Source: Pseudaeromonas aegiceratis
Lineage (GTDB): Bacteria; Pseudomonadota; Gammaproteobacteria; Enterobacterales; Aeromonadaceae
Length of the DNA stretch: 64,000 bases
Direction of reading: 5' to 3'
NCBI RefSeq assembly: GCF_046254905.1
Contig: NZ_CP158016.1
Span: forward strand, 1,364,001-1,428,000
Positions 1 to 8,384 of the stretch are shown piece by piece. Position numbers and translations under genes: made by a program. The notes beneath the pieces were generated by a model, which worked only from the letters and a program-made list of their open reading frames with translations, made no database searches and was not told the DNA's origin. Within the stretch, counting starts at the first letter, position 1, and each line of letters starts with the position of its first letter.

Positions 1-451
1 CCCGGGCGATGATGTGGGGGTTCTGCACTATCTCGTCAAACACCTTGCTGGGATCGGCAAACAGGTTGCGGATGATGTGGGTGTAGGAGCGCGAATGTAT
101 GGTCTCCGAGAAGGCCCAGGTCTGGATCCAGGTTTCCAGCTCAGGCAGTGAGACCACCGGCAGCAGGGCGACGCTGGGGCTGCGGCCCTGGATGGAGTCC
201 AGCAGTATCTGGTACTTGAGGTTGGACAGGAAAATATGCTGCTCGTGGGCCGGCAGGGCGGCGAACTCGATGCGATCCCGGGACAAGTCCACCTCTTCGG
301 GTCGCCAGAAGAAGGAGAGCTGCTTTTCGATCAACTGCTCGAAGATGGGGTGCTTCTGCTGATCGTAACGGGCCACGTTCACCGGCTGACCGAAAAACAT
401 GGGCTCGGCGAGGGCGTTATTGGGGGTCTTGCTGAAACTTTGATAGGCCAT
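1..451 (-). CDS. nrdB: Ribonucleoside-diphosphate reductase class Ia, beta subunit (partial, 3' end outside window)
   Basis: Small (R2) subunit of aerobic ribonucleotide reductase, which holds the di-iron centre and tyrosyl radical and passes the radical to NrdA. Only the first 150 or so residues lie in the window; the reading frame runs off base 1. The protein starts MAYQSFSK and carries FFGQPVNVARYDQQ, as in E. coli NrdB. In the stretch FSETIHSRSYTHI the metal ligands E116 and H119 and the radical tyrosine Y123 (counting the initiator Met) are present, with D85 upstream. It lies 47 bp downstream of nrdA on the same strand with no terminator between them, so co-transcription from the nrdA promoter is expected. 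Only a weak purine-rich ribosome site (GAAGAG) precedes the ATG. Confidence 0.95.
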   Translation of the reverse strand, partial: MAYQSFSKTPNNALAEPMFFGQPVNVARYDQQKHPIFEQLIEKQLSFFWRPEEVDLSRDRIEFAALPAHEQHIFLSNLKYQILLDSIQGRSPSVALLPVVSLPELETWIQTWAFSETIHSRSYTHIIRNLFADPSKVFDEIVQNPHIIAR

Positions 452-498
452 GGGCTCTTCTATTCCGAAAGAGGGCGGCGCACCGCCCTGGGTCATCA

Positions 499-2769
499 TC
501 AGATCTTGCAGGCGCCACCGGCGCAACCGTCATCGGCACTGTGCTGGGCATCCTCGGCACCGTCACGGGTGTTGTGGTAGTAGAGGGTCTTGATGCCGAG
601 CTTGTAGGCGGTGACCAGATCCTTGAGCAGCTGCTTCATGGGCACGCGACCGCCCTCGAAGCGGCTCGGATCATAGTTGGTGTTGGCGGAGATGGACTGG
701 TCGACGAACTTCTGCATGATGCCCACCAGCTGCAGGTAGCCGTCGTTGCCCGGTTGCTGCCACAAGAGCTCGTAGGCGTCCTTGAGGCGGGCGTAGTCCG
801 GCACCACCTGGCGGAGTATGCCGTCCTTGGAGGCCTTGACGCTGATGAGGCCACGGGGCGGCTCAATGCCGTTGGTGGCGTTGGCGATCTGGCTGGAGGT
901 TTCGGACGGCATCAGGGCGGTGAGGGTGCTGTTGCGCAGCCCGTATTGCCGGATCTCGGCCCGCAGGGTTTCCCAGTCCAGGTGCAGCGGCTCGTCACAC
1001 AGGGCGTCCAGATCCCGCTTGTAGGTGTCGATGGGCAGCACGCCCTGGGCGTACTTGGTGTCGGCAAAGCGCGGGCAGGCACCCTGCTCCCGGGCCAGCT
1101 GGTTGGAGGCCTTGAGCAGGTGGTATTGCAGCGCCTCGAAGGTTCTGTGGGTCAAGGCCAGGGCTGAACCATCCGAATACTTGGCGCCCTGCTTGGCCAG
1201 GTAATAGGCGTAGTTGATGACCCCCACCCCCAGTGGCCGGCGCCAGAGGGCGCCATTCTTGCCGGCGGGCACAGGGTAGTCCTGATAATCCAGCAGGGCA
1301 TCCAGGGCGCGCACCACCAGATCGCTCAAATTGGCCAGTTCGTCCAGGCTGGTCAGGGCCCCCAGGTTGATGGCGGACAGGGTACACAGGGCGATCTCGC
1401 CATGGTCGTCCTTGAGATCGTTGAGCGGCTGGGTCGGCAGGGCGATCTCCATGCACAGGTTGCTCTGGCGGATGGGGGCGCGGGCCGGCTCGAAGGGGCC
1501 GTGGGTGTTGCAGTGATCCACGTTCTGAATGTAGATGCGGCCGGTGCCGGCCCGCTCCTGCATCAGCAAGGAGAAGAGCTCCAGGGCCTTGAGGGTCTTC
1601 TTCTGGATGGTGGGATCGGCCTCGTACTGGCGATACAGGCGCTCGAACTCGTCCTGATCGGCAAAGAAGGCGTCATACAGACCGGGCACGTCCGCCGGGC
1701 TGAACAGACTGATGTCGCCGCCTTGCAGCAGGCGCTGGTAGAGCAGGCGGGAGATCTGCACGCCGTAGTCCAGGTGACGCACCCGGTTATCTTCCACCCC
1801 GCGGTTGTTCTTCAGCACCAGCAGGGACTCCACCTCCCGGTGCCACAGGGGATAGAAGACGGTGGCCGCGCCACCGCGCACCCCGCCCTGGGAGCAGCAC
1901 TTCACCGCCGTCTGGAAGTACTTGTAGAAGGGGATGCAGCCGGTATGGAAAGCTTCGCCGCCGCGAATGGGCGAGCCCAGGGCACGGATCCGGCCGGCGT
2001 TGATGCCGATGCCGGCCCGCTGGGAGACATAGCGCACCACGGCCGAGGCGGTGGCGTTGATGGAGTCCAGGCTGTCATCGCATTCGATCAGCACGCAGGA
2101 GCTGAACTGGCGGGTCGGCGTGCGTACCCCAGACATGATGGGGGTGGGCAGGGAGATCTTGAAGGTGGAGCAGGCGTCGTAGAAGCGCTTGATGTAGCCC
2201 AGCCGGCTGGCCTTGGGATAGTGGGAGAACAGGCAGGCCGCCACCAACATGTAGAGGAACTGCGGGCTCTCGAAGATCTGGCCGGTGACGCGGTCTTGCA
2301 CCAGGTATTTGCCTTCCAGCTGCTTGATGGCGGCGTAGGCAAACTGCAGATCCCGGTTGTGGTCCAGATGTTGGTCCAGCTCGGCCCAGTCGCTGGCATC
2401 GTAATCCCGCAGCAGGTGGGCATCGTAGCGACCGGCAGCCACCTGGGTCTGTACCTGAGCAAACAGGCTGGGCGGAGTGAACTCGCCATAGGCCTTCTTG
2501 CGCAGGTGGAACAGCGCCAGGCGCGCAGCCAGGTATTGGTAGTCCGGCGTGTCGGCGCCAATCAGATCGGCGGCCGCGCGGATCAGGGTCTCATGAATGT
2601 CAGCTGTCTTGATGCCCTCATAGAACTGGATATGGGCCCGCAGCTCCACCTGAGAGACGGAGACGTTATCCAGATCCTGGGCGGCCCAGGTGACCACCCG
2701 GTGGATTTTCTCCAGATCCAGCGGCTCGGTCCGACCATCCCGCTTGGTGACATTCAGATTGGTGTTCAT
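499..2769 (-). CDS. nrdA: Ribonucleoside-diphosphate reductase class Ia, alpha subunit
   Basis: Large (R1) catalytic subunit of aerobic ribonucleotide reductase; reduces ribonucleoside diphosphates to deoxyribonucleotides in the cytoplasm, with NrdB. The length of 756 aa is close to E. coli (761). Residues 5-95 form the N-terminal ATP-cone (overall activity site). Catalytic residues fall at exactly E. coli positions: C225 (FSSCVLIEC), N437/C439/E441 (SNLCMEIA) and C462 (LCTLSAINL). The C-terminal redox tail ends CAGGACKI, supplying the swinging cysteine pair. The start ATG follows a purine-rich AAGGAAGCGCC. Paired NrdR boxes and a DnaA-like box lie upstream. nrdB follows 47 bp downstream. Confidence 0.97.
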   Translation of the reverse strand: MNTNLNVTKRDGRTEPLDLEKIHRVVTWAAQDLDNVSVSQVELRAHIQFYEGIKTADIHETLIRAAADLIGADTPDYQYLAARLALFHLRKKAYGEFTPPSLFAQVQTQVAAGRYDAHLLRDYDASDWAELDQHLDHNRDLQFAYAAIKQLEGKYLVQDRVTGQIFESPQFLYMLVAACLFSHYPKASRLGYIKRFYDACSTFKISLPTPIMSGVRTPTRQFSSCVLIECDDSLDSINATASAVVRYVSQRAGIGINAGRIRALGSPIRGGEAFHTGCIPFYKYFQTAVKCCSQGGVRGGAATVFYPLWHREVESLLVLKNNRGVEDNRVRHLDYGVQISRLLYQRLLQGGDISLFSPADVPGLYDAFFADQDEFERLYRQYEADPTIQKKTLKALELFSLLMQERAGTGRIYIQNVDHCNTHGPFEPARAPIRQSNLCMEIALPTQPLNDLKDDHGEIALCTLSAINLGALTSLDELANLSDLVVRALDALLDYQDYPVPAGKNGALWRRPLGVGVINYAYYLAKQGAKYSDGSALALTHRTFEALQYHLLKASNQLAREQGACPRFADTKYAQGVLPIDTYKRDLDALCDEPLHLDWETLRAEIRQYGLRNSTLTALMPSETSSQIANATNGIEPPRGLISVKASKDGILRQVVPDYARLKDAYELLWQQPGNDGYLQLVGIMQKFVDQSISANTNYDPSRFEGGRVPMKQLLKDLVTAYKLGIKTLYYHNTRDGAEDAQHSADDGCAGGACKI

Positions 2770-2790
2770 GGCGCTTCCTTAGACAAAGCG

Positions 2791-2807
2791 TGGACACTCA
2801 GTGTCCA
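2791..2807. promoter_or_regulatory. 17-bp perfect palindrome in the nrdA leader
   Basis: TGGACACT-C-AGTGTCCA has two 8-bp arms around one central base. It lies between the nrdA start codon and the first NrdR box, overlapping that box by 3 bp. It could be an operator for an unidentified dimeric regulator or an mRNA hairpin close to the nrdA ribosome site. The palindrome is directly visible; its function is unknown. Confidence 0.5.
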
Positions 2808-2850
2808 CTATATATGGTGTTTTATGTCTTAATGAGGCACAACATAGTGT
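2805..2850 (-). promoter_or_regulatory. Paired NrdR boxes upstream of nrdAB
   Basis: Two NrdR-like 16-mers: CCACTATATATGGTGT (2805-2820) and AGGCACAACATAGTGT (2835-2850), starting 30 bp apart, about three helical turns. The known NrdR pattern is a pair of ACAC-(A/T)ATAT-(A/T)GTGT-like boxes on the same helix face, repressing nrd operons when dATP is high. The first box is a good match, the second weaker. A similar pair precedes nrdD in this window, which supports the call. Confidence 0.75.
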
Positions 2851-2891
2851 GACGATGGGGCGCAAGCAAGCCCCCTGGCATAAAGATATGC

Positions 2892-2900
2892 TGTGGATAG
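2892..2900 (-). promoter_or_regulatory. DnaA-box-like 9-mer upstream of nrdA
   Basis: TGTGGATAG on the plus strand reads CTATCCACA on the minus strand, one mismatch from the DnaA consensus TTATCCACA. It lies 42 bp upstream of the distal NrdR box. DnaA is a known regulator of E. coli nrdAB, so the position is suggestive, but a single near-match can occur by chance. Confidence 0.35.
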
Positions 2901-2938
2901 ATCTTTTCAGGCCAGATGGGATCGGCGTTTGGGCGGGA

Positions 2939-2972
2939 TAAAAAAAAATGCCGGGTTATTTAACCCGGCAGC
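2939..2972 (-). terminator. Rho-independent terminator after mupP/ubiG
   Basis: On the minus strand GCCGGGTT-AAAT-AACCCGGC is followed by A and a run of nine or more T, just after the stop codon of the phosphatase gene. It is a strong intrinsic terminator. Confidence 0.92.
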
Positions 2973-2976
2973 TTGG

Positions 2977-3645
2977 TCAGCAGGGCTGGCATAGCCAGTG
3001 GTGCAGACTGGGCACATCGGCAAAGCAGTGATCGGCCTGCCAGTCGCTGAGCGACTCGTCAGGATCCAGATAGCCCCAGCCGGCGATGGCGGTCTGCATG
3101 CCGGCGGCGCGACCGGCTTCGATGTCCCGCACATGATCCCCCACGTAGAGGCATTTCTCGGGGGCCACCGCCAACTGATGGCAGGCATAGAGCAGGGGAT
3201 CGGGGTGGGGCTTGCGTACCGGCAGGGTGTCGGCGCTGACGATGACGCCGCAGCCGGGCAACTCGGCCACCTGGGCCATCAGGGGCTCGGTGAGAAAGGC
3301 CGGCTTGTTGGTGACTATGCCCCAGGGGATGGCGTGCCGGTTGAGCCAGGCGATGAATTCCGCCATGCCCGGATAGGGGCGGGTGCCCTCATAGAGGTGG
3401 GCGGCATAGTGATCCAGCAGCGCCTGGCGCAGGGCCGGGGTGTCCAGTTGGGCCAGCTGCTCCTCGCCAAAGCCGGCCTTGAGCAGCCCCAGGGCGCCGT
3501 CTGAGGCGATACGCCGAATGTGGGCTTCGGCCAGGGGCGCCTGCCCCTGTGCTTGCAGCACATGGTTGACGGCGGCCCCCAGATCCGGCGCCGTGTCCAG
3601 CAGGGTGCCATCCAGATCGAACAATACGGCGGCAAAGCGGCTCAT
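2977..3645 (-). CDS. mupP: HAD-family sugar phosphatase, probably N-acetylmuramic acid 6-phosphate phosphatase MupP (annotated Gph in many genomes)
   Basis: A 222-aa haloacid-dehalogenase phosphatase of the phosphoglycolate phosphatase type. Motif I DLDGT (residues 10-14, nucleophile D10), motif II VTNKP, the motif III lysine in RKPHPDP and motif IV GDHVRD are all present. The C-terminal WGYLDPDESLSDWQAD resembles the GYI-PDD-W-AD tail of Pseudomonas MupP, which I recall also sits beside ubiG. MupP dephosphorylates MurNAc-6-P in the AmgK/MurU peptidoglycan recycling route. The start chosen is the ATG that overlaps the ubiG stop codon (ATGA), not the longer in-frame extension into ubiG. Gph (2-phosphoglycolate) is the alternative assignment; sequence alone does not separate the substrates fully. 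Confidence 0.75.
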   Translation of the reverse strand: MSRFAAVLFDLDGTLLDTAPDLGAAVNHVLQAQGQAPLAEAHIRRIASDGALGLLKAGFGEEQLAQLDTPALRQALLDHYAAHLYEGTRPYPGMAEFIAWLNRHAIPWGIVTNKPAFLTEPLMAQVAELPGCGVIVSADTLPVRKPHPDPLLYACHQLAVAPEKCLYVGDHVRDIEAGRAAGMQTAIAGWGYLDPDESLSDWQADHCFADVPSLHHWLCQPC

Positions 3646-4340
3646 AGGGGACGCTCGCAATAGAGCTGGTAGTTGACGTCCACGTCGGGGCTTAAGCGAA
3701 ACAGCCCGGTCAGCGGGTTGTAGACCACGCCGTTCATCTGGCGCAGCAGCAGACCGGCGGACTCGCAATAGCGAGAGAGTTCGGCGGGCTGGATGAACTT
3801 GGCATGATCATGGGTGCCTTTGGGGACCATCTTCAGCAGTTGCTCGGCGGCCACTATCATCAGCAGCCGTGCCTTCAAGGTACGGTTGATGGTGGAGAAG
3901 AACAGCTTGCCGCCGGGTTTGACCAGGCTGGCGCAGGCGCGCACCACTGAGGCCGGATCCGGCACGTGCTCCAGCATCTCCATGCAGGTCACCACGTCGA
4001 ATTGACCGGGCCGTTGGGCGGCCAGCTCCTCCACAGTGCCTTGCTGATAGGTCAGCTCCACGCCGGTTTCCAGGGCATGCAACCGGGCCACCTGCAAGGG
4101 CTCCCGGCCCATGTCCAGCCCCAGCACCTGAGCACCCCGCAGGGCCATGGACTCGGCGAGTATGCCGCCACCGCAGCCCACATCCAGAACTTGCTTGCCG
4201 AACAGCCCCTCGCAGTGGTCGCTGATCCAGTCCAGCCGCAGGGGGTTCAACTTGTGCAGGGGTTTGAACTCCCCTTCCGGGTCCCACCAGCGGTCGGCGA
4301 GGGCTTCGAATTTGGCAATTTCCTGGTGATCCACATTCAT
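3642..4340 (-). CDS. ubiG: Ubiquinone biosynthesis O-methyltransferase
   Basis: SAM-dependent methyltransferase that carries out both O-methylations in ubiquinone biosynthesis. It has 232 aa, near the usual length. The N-terminus MNVDHQEIAKFEALADRWWD followed by LHKLNPLRLDWI is the UbiG signature. SAM-binding motif I is VLDVGCGGGILAESMA (about 51-66), followed by an acidic LGLDMG. The gene overlaps the downstream phosphatase by an ATGA and is divergent from gyrA, as in several gammaproteobacteria. Confidence 0.95.
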   Translation of the reverse strand: MNVDHQEIAKFEALADRWWDPEGEFKPLHKLNPLRLDWISDHCEGLFGKQVLDVGCGGGILAESMALRGAQVLGLDMGREPLQVARLHALETGVELTYQQGTVEELAAQRPGQFDVVTCMEMLEHVPDPASVVRACASLVKPGGKLFFSTINRTLKARLLMIVAAEQLLKMVPKGTHDHAKFIQPAELSRYCESAGLLLRQMNGVVYNPLTGLFRLSPDVDVNYQLYCERPL

Positions 4341-4452
4341 GGGGCTATCTCTAGTTGGCGGTTACGGCATGAGCCAGGGAAAGCCATTATAGCCAAGCGG
4401 TTAAGCTGTGACAGCCACCCAGGTTGTATGCTGGGGAAACGGCGGGAGATGT

Positions 4453-4461
4453 GGTAGAATG
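4453..4461 (+). promoter_or_regulatory. Likely gyrA promoter, extended -10
   Basis: TGG-TAGAAT is an extended -10 element (TGn followed by a 5/6 match to TATAAT), about 50 bp upstream of the gyrA ATG. No good -35 is visible, as expected for extended -10 promoters. Just downstream lies a short inverted repeat TTCAA-GACGT-TTGAA (4476-4490). Confidence 0.5.
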
Positions 4462-4509
4462 CCCGGCTATTGCGTTCAAGACGTTTGAAGTTAGGGACAC
4501 AGGATTTAT

Positions 4510-7077
4510 ATGAGTGATCTAGCCAGAGAGATCACGCCGGTCAACATCGAAGAGGAGCTCAAGAGCTCCTACCTGGATTACGCCATGAGCGTGATCGTGG
4601 GGCGTGCGTTGCCGGATGTGAGAGACGGGTTGAAGCCGGTGCACAGACGCGTGCTGTTCGCCATGAACGAGCTGAGTAACGACTGGAACAAGCCTTACAA
4701 GAAATCCGCCCGTGTGGTGGGGGACGTGATCGGTAAGTACCACCCCCACGGTGACAGTGCCGTCTACGACACCATAGTGCGGATGGCCCAGGACTTCTCC
4801 ATGCGCTACATGCTGGTGGATGGTCAGGGCAACTTCGGCTCCGTGGATGGCGACTCCGCGGCGGCCATGCGTTATACCGAAATCCGCATGGCCAAGATTG
4901 CCCACGAGTTGCTGGCGGATCTGGACAAAGAAACCGTCAACTGGGTGCCCAACTACGACGGCACCGAGCAGATCCCCGCCGTGCTGCCCACCAAGGTGCC
5001 CAACCTGCTGGTGAACGGCTCCTCCGGGATCGCCGTGGGCATGGCCACCAACATTCCGCCCCACAACCTCACCGAGGTGGTGGACGGTACTCTGGCCCTC
5101 ATCGACAACGGTGAGCTGACCGTGGATGAGCTGATGCAGCTGGTGCCGGGTCCCGACTTCCCGACCGGCGGCATCATCAACGGTCGCTCCGGCATCATAG
5201 ACGCCTACCGCACCGGCCGTGGCAAGATCTACGTGCGGGCCCAGACCCACATCGAGACCGACGACAAGAACGGTAAAGAGAGCATCATAGTCACCGAGTT
5301 GCCCTACACGGTGAACAAGGCGCGCCTCATCGAGAAGATCGCCGAGCTGGTCAAGGACAAGAAGATCGACGGCATCACGGCCCTGCGGGATGAGTCCGAC
5401 AAGGACGGCATGCGGGTGGTGATCGAGCTGCGCCGCAATGAGGTGTCCGAGGTGGTGCTCAACAACCTCTACGCCCACACCCAGATGCAGAACGTGTTCG
5501 GCATCAACATGGTGGCCCTGGTCAACGGTCAGCCCAAAACCCTGAACCTCAAGGAGATCCTCGAGGCCTTCATCGATCACCGCCGTGAAGTGGTGACCCG
5601 TCGCACCGTGTTCGAGCTGCGCAAGGCCCGGGATCGCGCCCACATCTTGGAAGGTCTGGCCATCGCCCTGGCCAACATAGACCCCGTCATCGAGCTGATC
5701 CGTCACTCCGCCAGCCCGGCCGACGCCAAGGTGGCCTTGGTGGCCCAGGCCTGGGAGCTGGGCAACGTGGCCAGCATGCTGGAGCGGGCCGGTGATGATG
5801 CTGCGCGCCCCGAGTGGCTGGAGCCCGAGTTCGGCATCCGTGACGGTCACTACCATCTGACCGAACAGCAGGCCCAGGCCATCCTGGATCTGCGCCTGCA
5901 CAAGCTGACCGGCCTGGAACACGAGAAGATCCTGGAAGAGTACCAGGAGCTGCTGACCCAGATTGCCGAACTGCTGCATATCCTCAACAGCTCGGTCCGC
6001 CTGATGGAGGTGATCCGCGAGGAGCTGGAGGCCATCAAGGCCCAGTTTGGCGATGCCCGCCGCACCCAAATCCAGGCGGCCAGCGTCGAGATCAACATGG
6101 AAGACCTGATCACCCCCACCGACGTGGTGGTGACCCTGTCCCATGAAGGCTATGTCAAGTATCAGCCGCTGTCTGACTACGAGGCCCAGCGCCGTGGTGG
6201 TCGCGGCAAGTCGGCGACCCGCATGAAGGATGAAGACTTCATCGAGCGCATGCTGGTGGCCAACACCCACGACACCATCCTGTGCTTCTCCAGCCGCGGC
6301 AAGGTGTACTGGCTCAAGGTCTATAACCTGCCGGAGGCCAGCCGCACCGCCCGCGGGCGCCCCATCGTCAACCTGCTGCCGCTGGACGAGGACGAACGCA
6401 TCACCAGCATATTGCCGGTGAAGTCCTTCGACGATGACAAGTATGTCTTCTTCGCCACCGGCGACGGTACCGTCAAGAAGACTGCCCTGTCGGCCTTCGC
6501 CCGTCCCCTGAGCTCCGGCATCCGCGCCATCAACCTCAACGACGGCGATGCCCTCATCGGGGTGGCCATCACCAACGGCGGTGACGAGATCATGCTGTTC
6601 TCCGACGCCGGCAAGGTGGTGCGGTTCCACGAGGAGGACGTGCGGGCCATGGGCCGCACCGCCACCGGGGTGCGCGGCATGAAGCTGGGCGACGACGACA
6701 AGGTGGTGTCCCTCATAGTGCCGCAGGGCGTGGGGGCCATCCTGACTGCCACCGCCAACGGCTATGGCAAGCGCACCGCCCAAGAGGAATACCCGACCAA
6801 GAGCCGCGCCACCCTGGGGGTCATCTCCATCCAGGTCAGCGAGCGTAACGGCAAGGTGGTGGGGGCCATCCAGGTGGACGAGCAGGACGAGATCATGCTC
6901 ATCACCAACGGTGGCACTCTGGTGCGGACCCGCGTCAGCGAGGTGAGCATCATAGGTCGTAACACCGCCGGGGTGCGCCTCATCCGTACCATGGAAGGGG
7001 AGGACGTGGTCAGCCTGGAGCGGATTGCCGAGCCGACGGATGACGACGACGCCGACCTGGACGGTGACGCGGAATAA
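4510..7077 (+). CDS. gyrA: DNA gyrase subunit A
   Basis: Breakage-reunion subunit of DNA gyrase, which introduces negative supercoils as an A2B2 complex. It has 855 aa (E. coli 875). The quinolone-determining region HPHGDSAVYDTIV has S83 and D87, the wild-type, fluoroquinolone-susceptible residues. The catalytic tyrosine is Y122 in AAAMRYTEIRM. The GyrA-box QRRGGRGK (around residue 560) opens the C-terminal beta-pinwheel that wraps DNA. The acidic tail DDDDADLDGDAE is short. Several ATA isoleucine codons occur (codons 89, 230 and 390), unusual for an essential conserved gene. A hairpin terminator follows. Confidence 0.98.
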   Translation: MSDLAREITPVNIEEELKSSYLDYAMSVIVGRALPDVRDGLKPVHRRVLFAMNELSNDWNKPYKKSARVVGDVIGKYHPHGDSAVYDTIVRMAQDFSMRYMLVDGQGNFGSVDGDSAAAMRYTEIRMAKIAHELLADLDKETVNWVPNYDGTEQIPAVLPTKVPNLLVNGSSGIAVGMATNIPPHNLTEVVDGTLALIDNGELTVDELMQLVPGPDFPTGGIINGRSGIIDAYRTGRGKIYVRAQTHIETDDKNGKESIIVTELPYTVNKARLIEKIAELVKDKKIDGITALRDESDKDGMRVVIELRRNEVSEVVLNNLYAHTQMQNVFGINMVALVNGQPKTLNLKEILEAFIDHRREVVTRRTVFELRKARDRAHILEGLAIALANIDPVIELIRHSASPADAKVALVAQAWELGNVASMLERAGDDAARPEWLEPEFGIRDGHYHLTEQQAQAILDLRLHKLTGLEHEKILEEYQELLTQIAELLHILNSSVRLMEVIREELEAIKAQFGDARRTQIQAASVEINMEDLITPTDVVVTLSHEGYVKYQPLSDYEAQRRGGRGKSATRMKDEDFIERMLVANTHDTILCFSSRGKVYWLKVYNLPEASRTARGRPIVNLLPLDEDERITSILPVKSFDDDKYVFFATGDGTVKKTALSAFARPLSSGIRAINLNDGDALIGVAITNGGDEIMLFSDAGKVVRFHEEDVRAMGRTATGVRGMKLGDDDKVVSLIVPQGVGAILTATANGYGKRTAQEEYPTKSRATLGVISIQVSERNGKVVGAIQVDEQDEIMLITNGGTLVRTRVSEVSIIGRNTAGVRLIRTMEGEDVVSLERIAEPTDDDDADLDGDAE

Positions 7078-7092
7078 GCGGATGACCGCCAT

Positions 7093-7120
7093 AAAGGGCG
7101 ACCCACAGGGTCGCCCTTTG
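7093..7120 (+). terminator. Hairpin terminator after gyrA
   Basis: AAAGGGCGACCC-ACA-GGGTCGCCCTTT is a 12-bp stem with a T-rich 3' side, starting 15 bp after the gyrA stop. The 3' T-run is carried within the stem, so it may act in both directions. Confidence 0.8.
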
Positions 7121-7215
7121 TCTAGCGGGATCCGGACAATGAAAATGCTTTGCGCCGTGTCACAGTTAGGTGTAAAAGCAGTGATCCTCACGGAACGCCA
7201 ATGGAAAGGATGATG

Positions 7216-8304
7216 ATGGATAAGAGCGTTTACAACTTTTGTGCAGGTCCGGCCATGCTGCCGGTGGACGTCATGGCTCAGGCCCAACGGGAATTCGTCA
7301 ATTTTGCCGGCCTGGGCGTCTCGGTGATGGAATTGTCCCACCGGGGCAAGGAGTACATGGCGTTGGCCGCCGAGGCGGAGAAGGACCTGCGTGAGCTGAT
7401 GCAGGTGCCGGATAACTACAAGGTGCTGTTCATGCACGGTGGTGGTCGCGGCCAGTTTGCCGCCGTGCCCATGAACCTGCTGGGTGGCGCCAACCAGAAG
7501 GCGGACTATCTGCTGTCCGGCAACTGGTCCAAGGCCGCCCTGACCGAGGCAAAGAAGTACGGTGACATCCAGGCGGTGGAAGGGGTTATCCGGGGCGACG
7601 ACGGCAGCTTCAGCCTGGTGGCCGCGCCTCAGTTCCGCGCCGATGCCGCCTACGTGCACTACTGCCCCAACGAGACCATCGAAGGGGTGGAGATGTTCGA
7701 TCTGCCCCAGACCGGCGGCATTCCCCTGGTGGCCGACATGTCTTCCACCATCCTCTCCCGCCCCATGGACGTGAGCCAGTTCGGCATCCTCTACGCCGGT
7801 GCCCAGAAGAACATAGGCCCGTCCGGTCTGTCCGTGGTGCTGGTGCGTGACGACCTGCTGGGTCATGCCCGTCCGGACACCCCCGGCATCTTCGATTACC
7901 AGGTCACCGCCGACAACGACTCCATGTTCAACACCCCGCCCACCTACTCCTGGTACTTGGCCGGTCTGGTGTTCAAGTGGCTGAAGGCCCAGGGTGGTCT
8001 GGAAGCCATGGAGGCCCGTAATGTCGCCAAGGCGTCTTTCCTGTATGACTACATAGATGCCAGCGACTTCTACAGCAACAAGGTGGCCAAGAACTGCCGC
8101 TCCCGCATGAACGTGCCCTTCCAGCTGAAGGATGCGGCCCTGGATGCCGCCTTCCTGGCCGAGTCCAAGGACGCCGGCCTGCTGGCCCTCAAGGGTCACC
8201 GCATCGTGGGTGGCATGCGGGCCAGCCTGTACAACGCCATGCCGCTGGAAGGCGTCAAGGCGCTGGTGGCCTTCATGGAGCGCTTCGCCAAGCAGCACGC
8301 CTAA
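7216..8304 (+). CDS. serC: Phosphoserine aminotransferase
   Basis: PLP enzyme converting 3-phosphohydroxypyruvate to phosphoserine (serine synthesis) and the parallel step in pyridoxal phosphate synthesis. The start is the third ATG of an ATGATGATG run (MDKSVYNFCAGPAML): GGAAAGGA lies 5 nt upstream, and the resulting 362 aa equals the E. coli length. The internal aldimine lysine is K198 in GAQKNIGPSG, and the N-terminal CAGPAMLP substrate loop is intact. It heads the serC-hisC-aroA amino-acid cluster, which resembles the Pseudomonas gyrA-serC-pheA-hisC-aroA order but lacks pheA. Confidence 0.96.
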   Translation: MDKSVYNFCAGPAMLPVDVMAQAQREFVNFAGLGVSVMELSHRGKEYMALAAEAEKDLRELMQVPDNYKVLFMHGGGRGQFAAVPMNLLGGANQKADYLLSGNWSKAALTEAKKYGDIQAVEGVIRGDDGSFSLVAAPQFRADAAYVHYCPNETIEGVEMFDLPQTGGIPLVADMSSTILSRPMDVSQFGILYAGAQKNIGPSGLSVVLVRDDLLGHARPDTPGIFDYQVTADNDSMFNTPPTYSWYLAGLVFKWLKAQGGLEAMEARNVAKASFLYDYIDASDFYSNKVAKNCRSRMNVPFQLKDAALDAAFLAESKDAGLLALKGHRIVGGMRASLYNAMPLEGVKALVAFMERFAKQHA

Positions 8305-8324
8305 GGCCCAGAGCACAGACTTCA

Positions 8325-8345
8325 GGGCCCTGCGGGGCCCTTTTA
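8325..8345 (+). terminator. Rho-independent terminator after serC
   Basis: GGGCCC-TGCG-GGGCCC followed by TTTT, 20 bp after the serC stop. The stem is short but fully GC. Confidence 0.7.
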
Positions 8346-8384
8346 TCATCGCAACAATCTCAATTGCCGTATCGAGAGGACACT

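Noticed and set aside
4519..8349. 1276-aa antisense reading frame opposite gyrA and serC
   Set aside because: It is a shadow of GC-rich codon bias. The sense strand has certain genes, and the antisense product has no family signature or ribosome site.
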